From a virus: DNA of 56,581 nucleotides. Where the stretch lies: positions 1 to 56,581 of the IMG/VR virus record IMGVR_UViG_3300031576_000050; one strand, 5' to 3'. The notes beneath the pieces are model-generated. The model was not told the DNA's origin, searched no databases, and worked only from the letters and a program-made list of their open reading frames with translations. Made by a program: the position numbers and the translations under genes. Position 1 is the stretch's first letter. Every line of letters starts with the position of its first letter. Below, piece by piece: positions 7,829 to 15,746 of this stretch.

Positions 7829-8253
7829 TGATCACTCCAGACTAGGGTGCAGCCTGCCCAGGCTGCATACTTCTGGCAAGGCTCACAAGGCTCACTGCTG
7901 ATGTATACAGTAGCAGCCTGCGCCCAGCCCTCTTTGTGATGGCGACCAGTCGTGAAGCGCCACCACTCCAACGCATTCAACTCTGCATGCACATAGTGAC
8001 AGCCGGACTCCTCATATAGGGCTCCATGCGGCAGTTGCTCGGCCGTCAGTTGCCCGCGAGGGCATGCACCTTCGAAGCAACTAGGTTGACCACGGTACTC
8101 AGTGCCATTACGCCCCGCAGACACAATCCGGTCATCGACAACAACAACGGCACCTATCCGACGCCGCAGGCAGTCAGCTCTCTCTCCGACTGCGGCGGCA
8201 ATCGCAAGATAGTTCTGTTTAGCTGTTGGCCTTACTGACGGCTCTGTAGCCAT
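7825..8253 (-). CDS. Deoxycytidylate deaminase-like protein
   Basis: The 142-residue zinc deaminase carries HAELNAL near residue 88 (zinc His and catalytic Glu) and EPCEPCQKYAAWAG near 127 (the two zinc cysteines). It would convert dCMP to dUMP, feeding ThyX. ATG at 8253 is preferred. Upstream codons in the frame overlap the uracil-DNA glycosylase gene and have no deaminase homology. It overlaps the glycosylase reading frame by about 22 bases. Confidence 0.85.
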   Translation of the reverse strand: MATEPSVRPTAKQNYLAIAAAVGERADCLRRRIGAVVVVDDRIVSAGRNGTEYRGQPSCFEGACPRGQLTAEQLPHGALYEESGCHYVHAELNALEWWRFTTGRHHKEGWAQAATVYISSEPCEPCQKYAAWAGCTLVWSDQ

Positions 8254-8794
8254 ATCCCCAATGCCTCCCAATGCTGCTCGATTATGTCCTGCATATCCTG
8301 ACGCCGCAGCCCGAATGCCGGGTGGTACATAGGCCACAGCCAGACTTGACCCTGAAGCTGGTATGGGTGCCCATACAATGGCGTTACTGAAACCTGGTTC
8401 AGCGTCGCGCCACAACACCCAGCGTGATGACAAGCCCAGGAGAGCCAATGGCTAAGTACTCCTGCCTGAGGCATCCCGCACCATGGGCTATCTCTTTTGT
8501 GGTTGGCGTCCTGTTGCCTGGTGGGCGGTACTTGACTGTATTAGTGATGAAGACTACACCCCTACTGAGGCCTGCTAGGTGCAGGAACTGAGACAGCATA
8601 CCCCCTGAAGGCCCAGAGAATGGCAGGCCTCTGGTGTTCTCCACTGCCCCTGGAGCCTCGCCAATGATCATTGCCTCAGGATCGGCAGGACCAGTCCCGC
8701 CCACAAGGCGAATGCCTGGCATGCGTAGATGACTCCAGAATGGGTCTGCCCTAACCTGTTCATAGATATCCTCAAGGTCAGGCTTTGGCATCAT
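8232..8794 (-). pseudogene. Uracil-DNA glycosylase (family 4/5-like), interrupted by a frameshift
   Basis: The first frame (8794-8399) has IIGEAPGAVENTRGLPFSGPSG (EAPG active-site motif near residue 45) and ends just after LVITLGVVA at a TGA. The second frame, -1 relative to it, continues with TLNQVS...GHPY and the second catalytic motif MYHPAFGLRR, stopping at 8232. Together they make a normal-length enzyme of about 185 residues. One extra G in the GTGGCGCGACGC stretch (about 8402-8412) would restore the frame as VVAATLNQ. It may be a true inactivating deletion or a sequence error. A programmed shift is less likely, since no slippery heptamer is visible. Confidence 0.75.
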
Positions 8795-9065
8795 TCGCCT
8801 TCTTGTCTAGGTCATGTACTAGCAGTAGTCCATGCGCGACTACCTCAAGAGCGATTGTGCGCAGGTCTTCCCGCCAGCCGCTCGCGTCGACACCATCCCA
8901 AAGTGCAGTCTTGAGCTTCCTGGCCTTCCGGTATAGGCCAACAAACTCACCAAGCGCACCTAGGTCGCGGTCTTGCCGGTACTCAGCGCCCCACCTCTCA
9001 AATCCCTCCAAGATCTCAGGGATGAGAGTGCCTCGGATGTACTCACGTTCCTCTGGCGTTGACAC
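8778..9065 (-). CDS. Hypothetical helical protein, 95 residues
   Basis: The protein is all-alpha and charged, with a central YRKARKLKTALWDG segment and a DLRTIALEVVAHGLLLVHDL helix. This loosely recalls small nucleotide-modification-associated domains (DUF1599-like), but the match is weak and I do not assign it. It overlaps the glycosylase gene by 17 bases and abuts the methyltransferase, so it is part of the nucleotide/DNA-metabolism operon. Confidence 0.55.
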   Translation of the reverse strand: MSTPEEREYIRGTLIPEILEGFERWGAEYRQDRDLGALGEFVGLYRKARKLKTALWDGVDASGWREDLRTIALEVVAHGLLLVHDLDKKANDAKA

Positions 9066-9610
9066 TAGTCCTCCCGGATCAGCTGGGTGATGATGGCCTC
9101 ATTGCCTTCCTTGACTGCATACACCATACTGAATCCGACGCGCATTAGGTAGTCACTGAAGACCTGCCGGCCCTTACTGTAGTACTTATTGTTTAGGATG
9201 TTGTCCCAAGAGTCCAGGACGAATGGTGTCTTGTGGTCGCAATCCTGTAGGTACATCTTGGACCTACCATGCGGCACCACAATGGTGAAGGGGCAACCGA
9301 GCGCGAGTACGCGCGCTGCCTCGCCAATGAGTGGGCGCGGATCGCTAAGGTGCTCCAGGAAGTGCATAGCGAAGATGCCGCCAACTGAACCTTCCTCGTA
9401 AGGGAGCGGCATCGTCTCGGCATCCCAGTCTGGTAGGTCTAGCCGGACTGCACCTCTGATCAGCTTTCGCCCTGGACCCAGGTCTAGGACTGGTAAGATC
9501 CAGTCAGCTTCTTGCCATAGCTCAAACTCGCGGTTGAGGCCAAACTCCATCACTCTTAGTGGGGATATGTCATCCTCTAGAATATCTACCCAGTCAGTCA
9601 CCACTGCCAC
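9065..9610 (-). CDS. Class I SAM-dependent methyltransferase
   Basis: The 181-residue protein has VLDLGPG (motif I, near residue 42), the acidic strand RLDLPDWDAETMPLPY, and MHFLEHLSDPRPLIGEAARVL (motif V/VI), the pattern of Methyltransf_11-type enzymes. The N-terminal domain is shorter than usual. No DNA-methylase DPPY or IRDNA motif is present, so the substrate is probably a small molecule or sugar. It is placed between a HAD nucleotidase and the glycosylase. Confidence 0.75.
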   Translation of the reverse strand: MAVVTDWVDILEDDISPLRVMEFGLNREFELWQEADWILPVLDLGPGRKLIRGAVRLDLPDWDAETMPLPYEEGSVGGIFAMHFLEHLSDPRPLIGEAARVLALGCPFTIVVPHGRSKMYLQDCDHKTPFVLDSWDNILNNKYYSKGRQVFSDYLMRVGFSMVYAVKEGNEAIITQLIRED

Positions 9611-9619
9611 CTTCCGACA

Positions 9620-10276
9620 TCATGATGTTAATACACGATCAGGCCTGCCGCTATACCATCGGGCTATCGCGCTAGCGATCATGACGCCAGCTTGTGGGAT
9701 TGTCCCAGCCCGAAGTACGCCTTCAATGTGCATGTTATATGGCTGTGACCGGAGTATCACATCAGCCTCAGGGAACCTAGCTGTAGCTTGAGCGTGTAGC
9801 TCTTGCAAGTCTTCCAGCACCGCAGCCACTCTTGTGCCCGCCTGTCTCCACAGCTCTGGGTACTTGTTCTCACCAAACAGCACAGCGTCATACTTGATGC
9901 CGTTCCGCCGCAGCCACTCGCGGGTGTCTGGGTCAATGTTGTCGAGTCGCAGGTACGGTCTGGTGGTACAGATCCATACCTCAGCACCCAGCGCATGAAC
10001 GTCTGCAGCTAGCTTCTGGACGCCATAGTATGCAGGCATGAATCGCTTCAGGCCACCTTGGCGATACGCTAGCTTGCACTCTCGATAAAGCGCGAGTTGC
10101 ACGCCCATGAACTTGTGAAGGCGCAGGCCAGTGTTCAAGTCCTGCGCGCTAGGCATTGGCCGGCCCATCCATTGCTCAGCGAACCACAGGAAATGCGCAT
10201 GATAGTCGCCTAGCGTACCGTCAATGTCTATGGCAACTACAGGCTTCCCCTCGCCATTCCCTCTCACCCTAGCCAT
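9620..10276 (-). CDS. HAD-family 5'(3')-deoxyribonucleotidase-like phosphatase
   Basis: The 218-residue HAD protein has motif I DIDGTLGDY near residues 17-25, motif II near VWICTTRP (about 101), and late acidic VLEDLQE for motif IV (about 153). The size and cap layout fit nucleotidases that dephosphorylate dNMPs. It could adjust nucleotide pools or remove a noncanonical nucleotide. It overlaps the FAD-protein gene by 13 bases. Confidence 0.75.
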   Translation of the reverse strand: MARVRGNGEGKPVVAIDIDGTLGDYHAHFLWFAEQWMGRPMPSAQDLNTGLRLHKFMGVQLALYRECKLAYRQGGLKRFMPAYYGVQKLAADVHALGAEVWICTTRPYLRLDNIDPDTREWLRRNGIKYDAVLFGENKYPELWRQAGTRVAAVLEDLQELHAQATARFPEADVILRSQPYNMHIEGVLRAGTIPQAGVMIASAIARWYSGRPDRVLTS

Positions 10277-11052
10277 TGCGCGACTCGCTCATAAGCCTGG
10301 TGCGATAGCTCGCCTTTCTCCCAACGTCCATAACGGCCTACTCGCAGTATGTTCTTGCCAGTCCAGCAGTCACAGTTTGTAGAGATTGGCTTTACCAGTC
10401 GAGCCACGGCGCCCAACGGTGGCTTGGAATGGAACGGCCATTCAGCTGTCCTGTACCCGAACACATTGCTAGCTCGGTACCATCCGGGCGATGGCTCACC
10501 ATTGCACACTACAGTAAATGGGTCAACTGCTATCGGGCAGGACTCGCCGCGCTCTGGAGCATCCCCCTTTGCCCAGACATCAATAGAGCTGAAGTTATGG
10601 CCCGCTGCACAGAGCTTCCTTGTCGGGATGCTCCAGATAACCTTGTCCTTGGCTCCCCATGGTGGGCTAGCTAGCCATTCAGTGGTCACATCAACATCTG
10701 TGATCCGGTCAGCCATCCACTTCCAAGCCATGTCATAAGCAGCCCTGATATCCCAGGCCAGGTGATTCCCTGCTAGGTTAGCTGGCGAGACATCGAGATT
10801 GGCATTGCCATCAGGCCCATACACCTTCCGCCTGTAGTCATCCACTGACCCAACCAGTGAGTATATGACAGCCCTAGGCGGTTCATCAATCAATAGTCCT
10901 GGGATGCTAGCGTGAAGGTACTGTGCCCCGAACATCTCGCTTTTGCGAAGTCGGGAGTAGATGGACACGTTATATCCGGCATCGGCTGCAGCTACAGCAG
11001 CGAACAGGCCAGCCGGCCCACATCCTAGGATCACCGCACGCTTAGCTCTCAT
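10264..11052 (-). CDS. FAD/NAD(P)-binding Rossmann protein
   Basis: The 262-residue protein begins with a strand and VILGCGPAGLFAAVAAADAGYNVSIYS, the dinucleotide-binding GxGxxG with a following acidic/basic strand end (about residues 6-33). The remainder has several Trp and Cys residues and ends SHQAYERVAQWL. It resembles oxidoreductase-like flavoproteins carried by some actinophages. The second half of a typical FAD oxidoreductase is shortened and the substrate is unknown. The start at 11052 is set by a GGGAGG site. Upstream in-frame codons are rejected. Confidence 0.7.
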   Translation of the reverse strand: MRAKRAVILGCGPAGLFAAVAAADAGYNVSIYSRLRKSEMFGAQYLHASIPGLLIDEPPRAVIYSLVGSVDDYRRKVYGPDGNANLDVSPANLAGNHLAWDIRAAYDMAWKWMADRITDVDVTTEWLASPPWGAKDKVIWSIPTRKLCAAGHNFSSIDVWAKGDAPERGESCPIAVDPFTVVCNGEPSPGWYRASNVFGYRTAEWPFHSKPPLGAVARLVKPISTNCDCWTGKNILRVGRYGRWEKGELSHQAYERVAQWLG

Positions 11053-11449
11053 CCTTAACCTCCCATCTGCGCATTGCCTCTGTGCGCACTGCCCCAATGT
11101 CAGGTGCATATGGGTTGATCATGATGGCAAGGCAAGTAGCTATGCCTAATGCTGCGCCCTTGTCCTGATCTTCATACCCTTCACCATCTAGCATGAGACG
11201 TGACACAACTGTATCGAGCTCATCCCACATCATCTCAAATATACTCTTGCCGGCAGGCATGATCTCGCCCTTGTGTAGTATCATATCATGATAGATATCC
11301 CAGATGCGGCGCTCACTGCGGAAGCGAAACACCTGCCTGCCGGGCTCAGGTACAGGCACAAGTTTCATGCCATCTGGATGATGCTGAACCAGGTGTGAGG
11401 CTGCTGCATCATCAACAAGATCAGAGAATGCGATCCCTGGCGCCATCAT
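11042..11449 (-). CDS. Hypothetical protein, 135 residues
   Basis: The acidic helical protein contains RSERRIWDIYHDMI and a long helix GKSIFEMMWDELDTVVSRLML, ending with MRRWEVKDES. I recognise no family. ATG at 11449 (MMAPGIAF) is preferred because the longer frame runs antisense-like through the SSB tail. An AAGGCAAGG purine stretch lies upstream. It is directly downstream of the SSB gene, so a role in replication or recombination is possible but unproven. Confidence 0.6.
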   Translation of the reverse strand: MMAPGIAFSDLVDDAAASHLVQHHPDGMKLVPVPEPGRQVFRFRSERRIWDIYHDMILHKGEIMPAGKSIFEMMWDELDTVVSRLMLDGEGYEDQDKGAALGIATCLAIMINPYAPDIGAVRTEAMRRWEVKDES

Positions 11450-11486
11450 TGCCTTGCCTTGTGATGGCGCCAGTCCAGACCGTTGG

Positions 11487-12110
11487 CTAGAATGGCGGGT
11501 CATCGTCCTGGTCAGCCTTGGGCTTGCCCCTGCCACCACTCCCAGCCTTAGCTTTCCCTGTCTTAGCAGGCTTTGCGGCGGCTGCGGCCTTCTTAGCGCC
11601 CTTAGCTGGTGCTTCCTCAGCAGCATCCTCGTATGGGAAGTAGCCAGATCCAGCTTTCTCCAGGCGAGACTCATCGTTCCACTCACCACGCCTTACATTA
11701 ACGAGCACACGCAGTTTCCCAGGGAATGACACATCCCCAATCTTTGTGATCAGGCCATCTTCATCAACAATTATGCGGCTGATCAAGTCGCTGCTGCTGA
11801 CGCCGATCGCGGTCTTGAATGCTTTCGCGAATCCAGACGCGCTACGAGTCATGACGACCCGATCCCACATCGGACATCCATCATACTCCGCATGCTTGGG
11901 CTTCCAGGAGCCATCTAGCTCCAGCAGCAAGCTAATCCCCTCGTTACCAGTGCCAAATTTCATGTGCTTTCCGCGCTTAATGTAGAAGCAGTACAGTCCA
12001 CCGGACGGGATCCCCCCTGTGTACGGTTGGAACCCATCAGGTGCCGCATCAATATCCGCAGCAGTCAATGCATTCTCTGGGTCTGATGCCTTCCATTTTA
12101 GCTTAGGCAT
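11487..12110 (-). CDS. ssb: Single-stranded DNA-binding protein-like
   Basis: The 207-residue protein has a beta-rich N-terminal two thirds (about residues 25-150) consistent with an OB-type core. A low-complexity Ala/Lys/Gly linker follows (about 160-195). The terminus is acidic, DQDDDPPF, the classic SSB tip that recruits other replication proteins. It sits immediately after a Sak4-like ATPase, a common phage pairing. The fold assignment is inferred, whereas the tail is plain in the sequence. Confidence 0.75.
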   Translation of the reverse strand: MPKLKWKASDPENALTAADIDAAPDGFQPYTGGIPSGGLYCFYIKRGKHMKFGTGNEGISLLLELDGSWKPKHAEYDGCPMWDRVVMTRSASGFAKAFKTAIGVSSSDLISRIIVDEDGLITKIGDVSFPGKLRVLVNVRRGEWNDESRLEKAGSGYFPYEDAAEEAPAKGAKKAAAAAKPAKTGKAKAGSGGRGKPKADQDDDPPF

Positions 12111-12967
12111 TACGCTCTCTTTCCTTTGCTAGGCTTGGCAGCCTTCACTGGCTCATATGATGTGTCACACTTCGCCACCAGGTCTTCCATTGTGGCTCCA
12201 TCTGGCACATCTGGTTCCCTAACAGTCGCCCATCGCCCCAAAGCTGTGTACTGATCCTTGGCAAAGTATCGTGTGCCATTCTCAGGATCAATGTAGCTCT
12301 GGAAGAGCAGGCGCCGCACCTGTCTTGGCTCTGCTCTGCCTTTTACGCCAACCTTGGCAATCGCCATGTAGGCAACAACATGCATCAGGCCACATACGTA
12401 GTTGCTGACCTCATATCCCTTGCCCTGGATAGCTGGGTATACCAGAGTCTCCCCATCCTCACCTTCTGGCCGCATTGCGTGTGCAGTGAATAGGACATTG
12501 CAAGGTAGGTCGATCAGGCGAGCGACCCAACCCTTTGTGAAGTTCTGTGTGTTGTAGTAGTCCGGCTTGTCAGGGAGATTGCGGTGGACACGCTTGGCCG
12601 GGTTAGCATCGAATGCCTCAGCAGCATAGCTGAGCAGGAACTTGACATTCATTGTGCTGAGTCCATCAACTACAAGCCAGTCTATCTTCCTGGCCGCGCC
12701 ATCCTCCAACCAATCTGCAGCAGCATTGGCTGTCGCTGTATCTGGGACCAATCTCCCTCTCCCCTGTGTGCCTAGGCGGGCTGCCGAGATATACCCAGGC
12801 TCGCCTGCCAGAAAGAACAGCCTACCCGGTAGCGTCCCTGCTAGGGCTGTCTTCCCACAGCCGCTGTCGCCATACACCAGCCAGTTCTGGCTCTCCGTAG
12901 CACCATCGAGATCGAAGATAGCTTGTTCAAACTCTGTAATCGACATCCCCTGGCGTTCAGTTGCCAC
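12110..12967 (-). CDS. Sak4-like RecA-fold single-strand annealing ATPase
   Basis: The 285-residue protein has Walker A GDSGCGKT near residue 32, Walker B WLVVDGLS near 95, a central FTAHAMRP segment and a basic tail KAAKPSKGKRA. This is the layout of phage Sak4/RecA-like ATPases, which act with SSB in homologous recombination. A GTG at 12967 overlapping the previous stop (TAGTG) has a good GGAGAGGA site. An internal ATG at 12946 is the alternative start. Confidence 0.8.
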   Translation of the reverse strand: MATERQGMSITEFEQAIFDLDGATESQNWLVYGDSGCGKTALAGTLPGRLFFLAGEPGYISAARLGTQGRGRLVPDTATANAAADWLEDGAARKIDWLVVDGLSTMNVKFLLSYAAEAFDANPAKRVHRNLPDKPDYYNTQNFTKGWVARLIDLPCNVLFTAHAMRPEGEDGETLVYPAIQGKGYEVSNYVCGLMHVVAYMAIAKVGVKGRAEPRQVRRLLFQSYIDPENGTRYFAKDQYTALGRWATVREPDVPDGATMEDLVAKCDTSYEPVKAAKPSKGKRA

Positions 12968-13176
12968 TACATATCCTCTCCACAGTAACGACACCTGTGA
13001 GTCTTGGCAGCAGAAGTCTTACAGTTGCCATCACAGCGATGCTGTCTGTATGAGTCTGCACTCATCGTCGGCTGCTTTGATGGCCAAGTCTTGCTGCATA
13101 GCTTGCCAGCCCAAGGGCTGGCGCAGCAGTGCCCAATGGGCTGGGACTTGGCAGATGGCTTCACGCTAGTGACCAT
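12967..13176 (-). CDS. Small Cys/His-rich protein, probable zinc binder
   Basis: The 69-residue product is basic, with eight cysteines and several histidines, ending RCDGNCKTSAAKTHRCRYCGEDM, where a CxxxC and a CxxC pair could hold zinc. The earlier HCCASPWAGKLC adds further ligands. It starts at ATG 13176 just after the upstream TAG. It could bind nucleic acid or protein. The family is not recognised. Confidence 0.55.
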   Translation of the reverse strand: MVTSVKPSAKSQPIGHCCASPWAGKLCSKTWPSKQPTMSADSYRQHRCDGNCKTSAAKTHRCRYCGEDM

Positions 13177-13178
13177 GG

Positions 13179-13391
13179 CTACACCTGCCACTTGACAATG
13201 ACGTTACGAGAGGCCAAATAGTCTCTGATCTTCCCACGCCTCACTGGGCCCAAGCCCGCTACTGCATGGATGTCACCTGTCTCAGCTTCTCGCAGGAGGT
13301 ATACAGTTGGCCAGATATTGCTCACAAACCGCATCTCTGGGCATTCCTGCATCAGCAACTCAGTCCTGATCCGACGCAAGGCTACATCCAT
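13179..13391 (-). CDS. Small helix-hairpin-helix-like protein
   Basis: The 70-residue protein has a C-terminal AVAGLGPVRRGKIRDYLASRNV that reads like a helix-hairpin-helix DNA-binding element (hhxGhGxxxxxxI). The N-terminus is a short helix and a beta strand. It overlaps the upstream gene by 10 bases. It may be a DNA-binding accessory of the recombination cluster. Confidence 0.55.
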   Translation of the reverse strand: MDVALRRIRTELLMQECPEMRFVSNIWPTVYLLREAETGDIHAVAGLGPVRRGKIRDYLASRNVIVKWQV

Positions 13392-13570
13392 TGCACGCCT
13401 GCACGCGACACCCAGTGACTGGCTGAGCCAGTCTTTCTGGGCGCCCGGCTGAATGGTACCTGCACAGAGTCTCTCCTCAGCCGCTGCCTCTCTAGCTTCT
13501 CCATTCGCCGCAGCATCTTAGCCTTGACCAGGTCAAGTACAGGTGCTATAGCAACATCAGCCTGCTCCAT
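13382..13570 (-). CDS. Small basic protein, 62 residues
   Basis: An N-terminal amphipathic helix leads into a strongly basic helix (KMLRRMEKLERQRLRRD, residues 18-34) and a Ser/Arg-rich tail. A start-associated leader (AGAGAGGCCAGAAAG) stands directly before the ATG and supports translation. The function is unknown. Confidence 0.55.
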   Translation of the reverse strand: MEQADVAIAPVLDLVKAKMLRRMEKLERQRLRRDSVQVPFSRAPRKTGSASHWVSRAGVQWM

Positions 13571-13611
13571 CTTTCTGGCCTCTCTGTATATGAATCATCC
13601 TACTAGCTCGC

Positions 13612-14442
13612 TTAGGCTGCCGCTACTGTCCCAAACAATATCCTCCATTGCCCATCTTCAGGATTGCCTCTCCAGGGTGATGAAGAAAACCCATAATCAA
13701 TGACAGCTGTGGCAACTCCGCACAGCGTTCGCTTCAGCTTGATAGCCTTTTCAAAATGAGAGATGCTAGAGTCTGAAAGAATCTTCATTTCAGCCTCAGT
13801 CCAGGGCTGACCTCGCTTCTCTGCATGCTCTATAGTGACCTGCTGCAGCCTTGCTACTGCAGCCTTTCTTCTCATTCTCCCCCTTTCCCTATATGGTAAA
13901 TTGGCGGCATTCCGGCATCTTGCACACTGAGTCGCCCAGCCTCCTCCATGAGTTTTTGGGCTCTTGAACCATTCCTTCCCTAGCAGCAAACCACAGCCAC
14001 GACAAGTTTGTGCTAGTAGCGTCCTTCGACCCATCATGTTTGGAGATTTGTTAAACAAAGTCCGGTAGCTGATATCGCCACGAGCCTGCATCACAAAGAT
14101 ACGAGACTGGACTGCTTCCTCAGTTCTCCCAAGATGCCTTGCAATCTGCAATGCCGTCAATGACTTGAAGGCCCAGAATATGAAGTCTTCGTCATCCTGA
14201 TTCCAGGCTTTGCTAGCCCCATTCGATCCATACTTCGCAGGATTCCTAACCATCCTCCTGCGTGACTCAACGCTGCTGACCGACCCAAGGCCCATGATGA
14301 GCATTGCTTCTTTTTGTGGTAGATGAATTGTATCCCAAATCAATCCAATGTCTCTATCAGTTAATGGTCTTCGCCCACGATGTGGCTCTGAAGGTCTAGG
14401 GACAGATGAAGCAGCAGCCCTGCGCTTGCTAGGAGCATTCAT
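13612..14442 (-). CDS. DNA-binding protein with two Myb/SANT- or GcrA-like segments and a zinc site
   Basis: The 276-residue protein has three helical DNA-binding-like parts: TDRDIGLIWDTIHL (about 26-60), WNQDDEDFIFWAFKSLTALQIARHLGRTEEAVQSRI (about 82-118) and PWTEAEMKILSD..HFEKAIKLKRT (about 212-250). Between the last two is a zinc pair CRGCGLLLGKEWF...CARCR. The Trp/acidic helix and IARHLGRTEEAV pattern recalls SANT/Myb and GcrA-type helix-turn-helix proteins. It may regulate transcription or bind phage DNA. The start at 14442 follows the nuclease stop by one base, and the long upstream frame is a shadow of that nuclease. Confidence 0.6.
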   Translation of the reverse strand: MNAPSKRRAAASSVPRPSEPHRGRRPLTDRDIGLIWDTIHLPQKEAMLIMGLGSVSSVESRRRMVRNPAKYGSNGASKAWNQDDEDFIFWAFKSLTALQIARHLGRTEEAVQSRIFVMQARGDISYRTLFNKSPNMMGRRTLLAQTCRGCGLLLGKEWFKSPKTHGGGWATQCARCRNAANLPYRERGRMRRKAAVARLQQVTIEHAEKRGQPWTEAEMKILSDSSISHFEKAIKLKRTLCGVATAVIDYGFSSSPWRGNPEDGQWRILFGTVAAA

Positions 14443-14443
14443 C

Positions 14444-15574
14444 TCACTCGTCCGTACTCTTGCGGTGGTCAGCGTATGGGTCTTCAGTCCGGAATGCCAC
14501 ATCTCGGAGCGACTCCCAGTCGCCTCCACGTTCCTGGAGCTCACATATGCTGAAGAACTGGCAGAAGCGATGGCAGTCGTATGTAGGGACTTTTGTGATC
14601 GGCAGCACCCCATCACGGTATAGCTCCATCGCCATGACATCATTCTGTGCACGCAGTAGCTGGGCCCGACGCTCGGGCGAGGTACGGTGCACATGGTGCC
14701 TCACAAAGAGAGGCTGTGGCTGGATCTTGCTGCGCTCACCAAGTACTGTCAACCCAATCTGCTCTGCCACAGAGACCATCTGTGCCAAGGTGGCTTTCGG
14801 GCTGACAACTGAATCGAGACCAGAGTCATCCGCATTCAACGCGGCCAGGTAGTCTGCCTTCAGTGGCTTGTTGCAGTAATATCCGTCACTGTCCTGCGGG
14901 CGGTCATCTGGCAACCCCTTCCGCAAGAAATTGTACAGGATTCCAGCAATGAACTCTTTTGACCCCAGGATGCCCTCGCGCTGGAGAACTGTGTTTGCCA
15001 CAGCCCAGTACTTGCCGGCCTGCTCATCGAGTGGCAGATGGCCAGTCGATACTGCGCGTGCTGTCTTGTGCTCCTTGAGCCAGACCTTGCCAGTCCGCAG
15101 GTCTCGATACACCAGGTCGAATGTGCCCGCGAGTATCGCCATTGGCCCACTCGGCTGCTCCCATATGCCCTGCTTAGGCCAGGGCAGGTCCAGCGTGAAT
15201 GTGCGCTCTGGCTGGATCACGTCAATGTGATCATCCAGCCCATAGAGCGCACGGTAGCCCTCCAGCATTGCTGTACCAAGTGATGCTGCTGTCTCATACT
15301 TAGCAAGTGACTCCTCTGTCAGGTCGGCAGTCTTCATATAGGCCAGCGCTCCAGCACTGAAGTCCGCCCAAGACTCGGCGGGCTCAACCCCACGTTTCAT
15401 GCCAGGTCCACAGTACCACTCCGCTAGCGCAATGTGCACGCCAGTACCGAACCAAAGCGGCCCAAGCTGCTCGCTACGTGGCCGCAACCCCTCGCGCCAA
15501 CCCCACCACCAGCGGGCTGGGCATCTTTTGAACGCAGTGATCTCTGAGCTTCTCACAAATGGTACTTTGCTCAT
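14444..15574 (-). CDS. RecB/Cas4-like PD-(D/E)XK exonuclease
   Basis: The 376-residue protein has the core LAGTFDLVYRD (Asp near 153) and WLKEHKTAR (E-x-K near 170), preceded by WFGTGVHIALAEWY, which holds the conserved upstream His. It ends with a cysteine cluster CHRFCQFFSIC near 338, as in Cas4/AddB-type iron-sulphur nucleases. An N-terminal Cys (FKRCPARWW) could be the fourth ligand. It probably trims DNA ends for recombination with Sak4 and SSB. ATG at 15574 is supported by a start-associated AGAGAGGCCAGAC leader. Confidence 0.85.
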   Translation of the reverse strand: MSKVPFVRSSEITAFKRCPARWWWGWREGLRPRSEQLGPLWFGTGVHIALAEWYCGPGMKRGVEPAESWADFSAGALAYMKTADLTEESLAKYETAASLGTAMLEGYRALYGLDDHIDVIQPERTFTLDLPWPKQGIWEQPSGPMAILAGTFDLVYRDLRTGKVWLKEHKTARAVSTGHLPLDEQAGKYWAVANTVLQREGILGSKEFIAGILYNFLRKGLPDDRPQDSDGYYCNKPLKADYLAALNADDSGLDSVVSPKATLAQMVSVAEQIGLTVLGERSKIQPQPLFVRHHVHRTSPERRAQLLRAQNDVMAMELYRDGVLPITKVPTYDCHRFCQFFSICELQERGGDWESLRDVAFRTEDPYADHRKSTDE

Positions 15575-15599
15575 GTCTGGCCTCTCTATTGTGCTTCGC

Positions 15600-15675
15600 G
15601 TCCCCACCTGGAATCGAACCAGGATACGCTGTCCACATGATGGATTGCTTAGCTCTGCCATTGAGCTATGGGGAA
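15600..15675 (-). tRNA. tRNA-like gene, possible CAT anticodon (Met/Ile2), atypical
   Basis: Read on the minus strand there is an acceptor pairing of six (TCCCCA with TGGGGA, plus a first-pair mismatch), a D stem GCTC/GAGC, and a perfect T arm CCTGG-TTCGATT-CCAGG. The anticodon arm is weak. A loop ATCATGT would present CAT, but only three stem pairs form cleanly next to it and the segment between the D and T arms is about five bases too long. No encoded CCA is present. It is either an unusual or a decaying tRNA, lying just upstream of the nuclease gene's leader. Confidence 0.5.
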
Positions 15676-15746
15676 CCATGCCCAGGAGTCTCTTTCCCGC
15701 AGTCGCTACGCCACTATATGCGCACTGGGCCTAGTAGGGTCGAATG

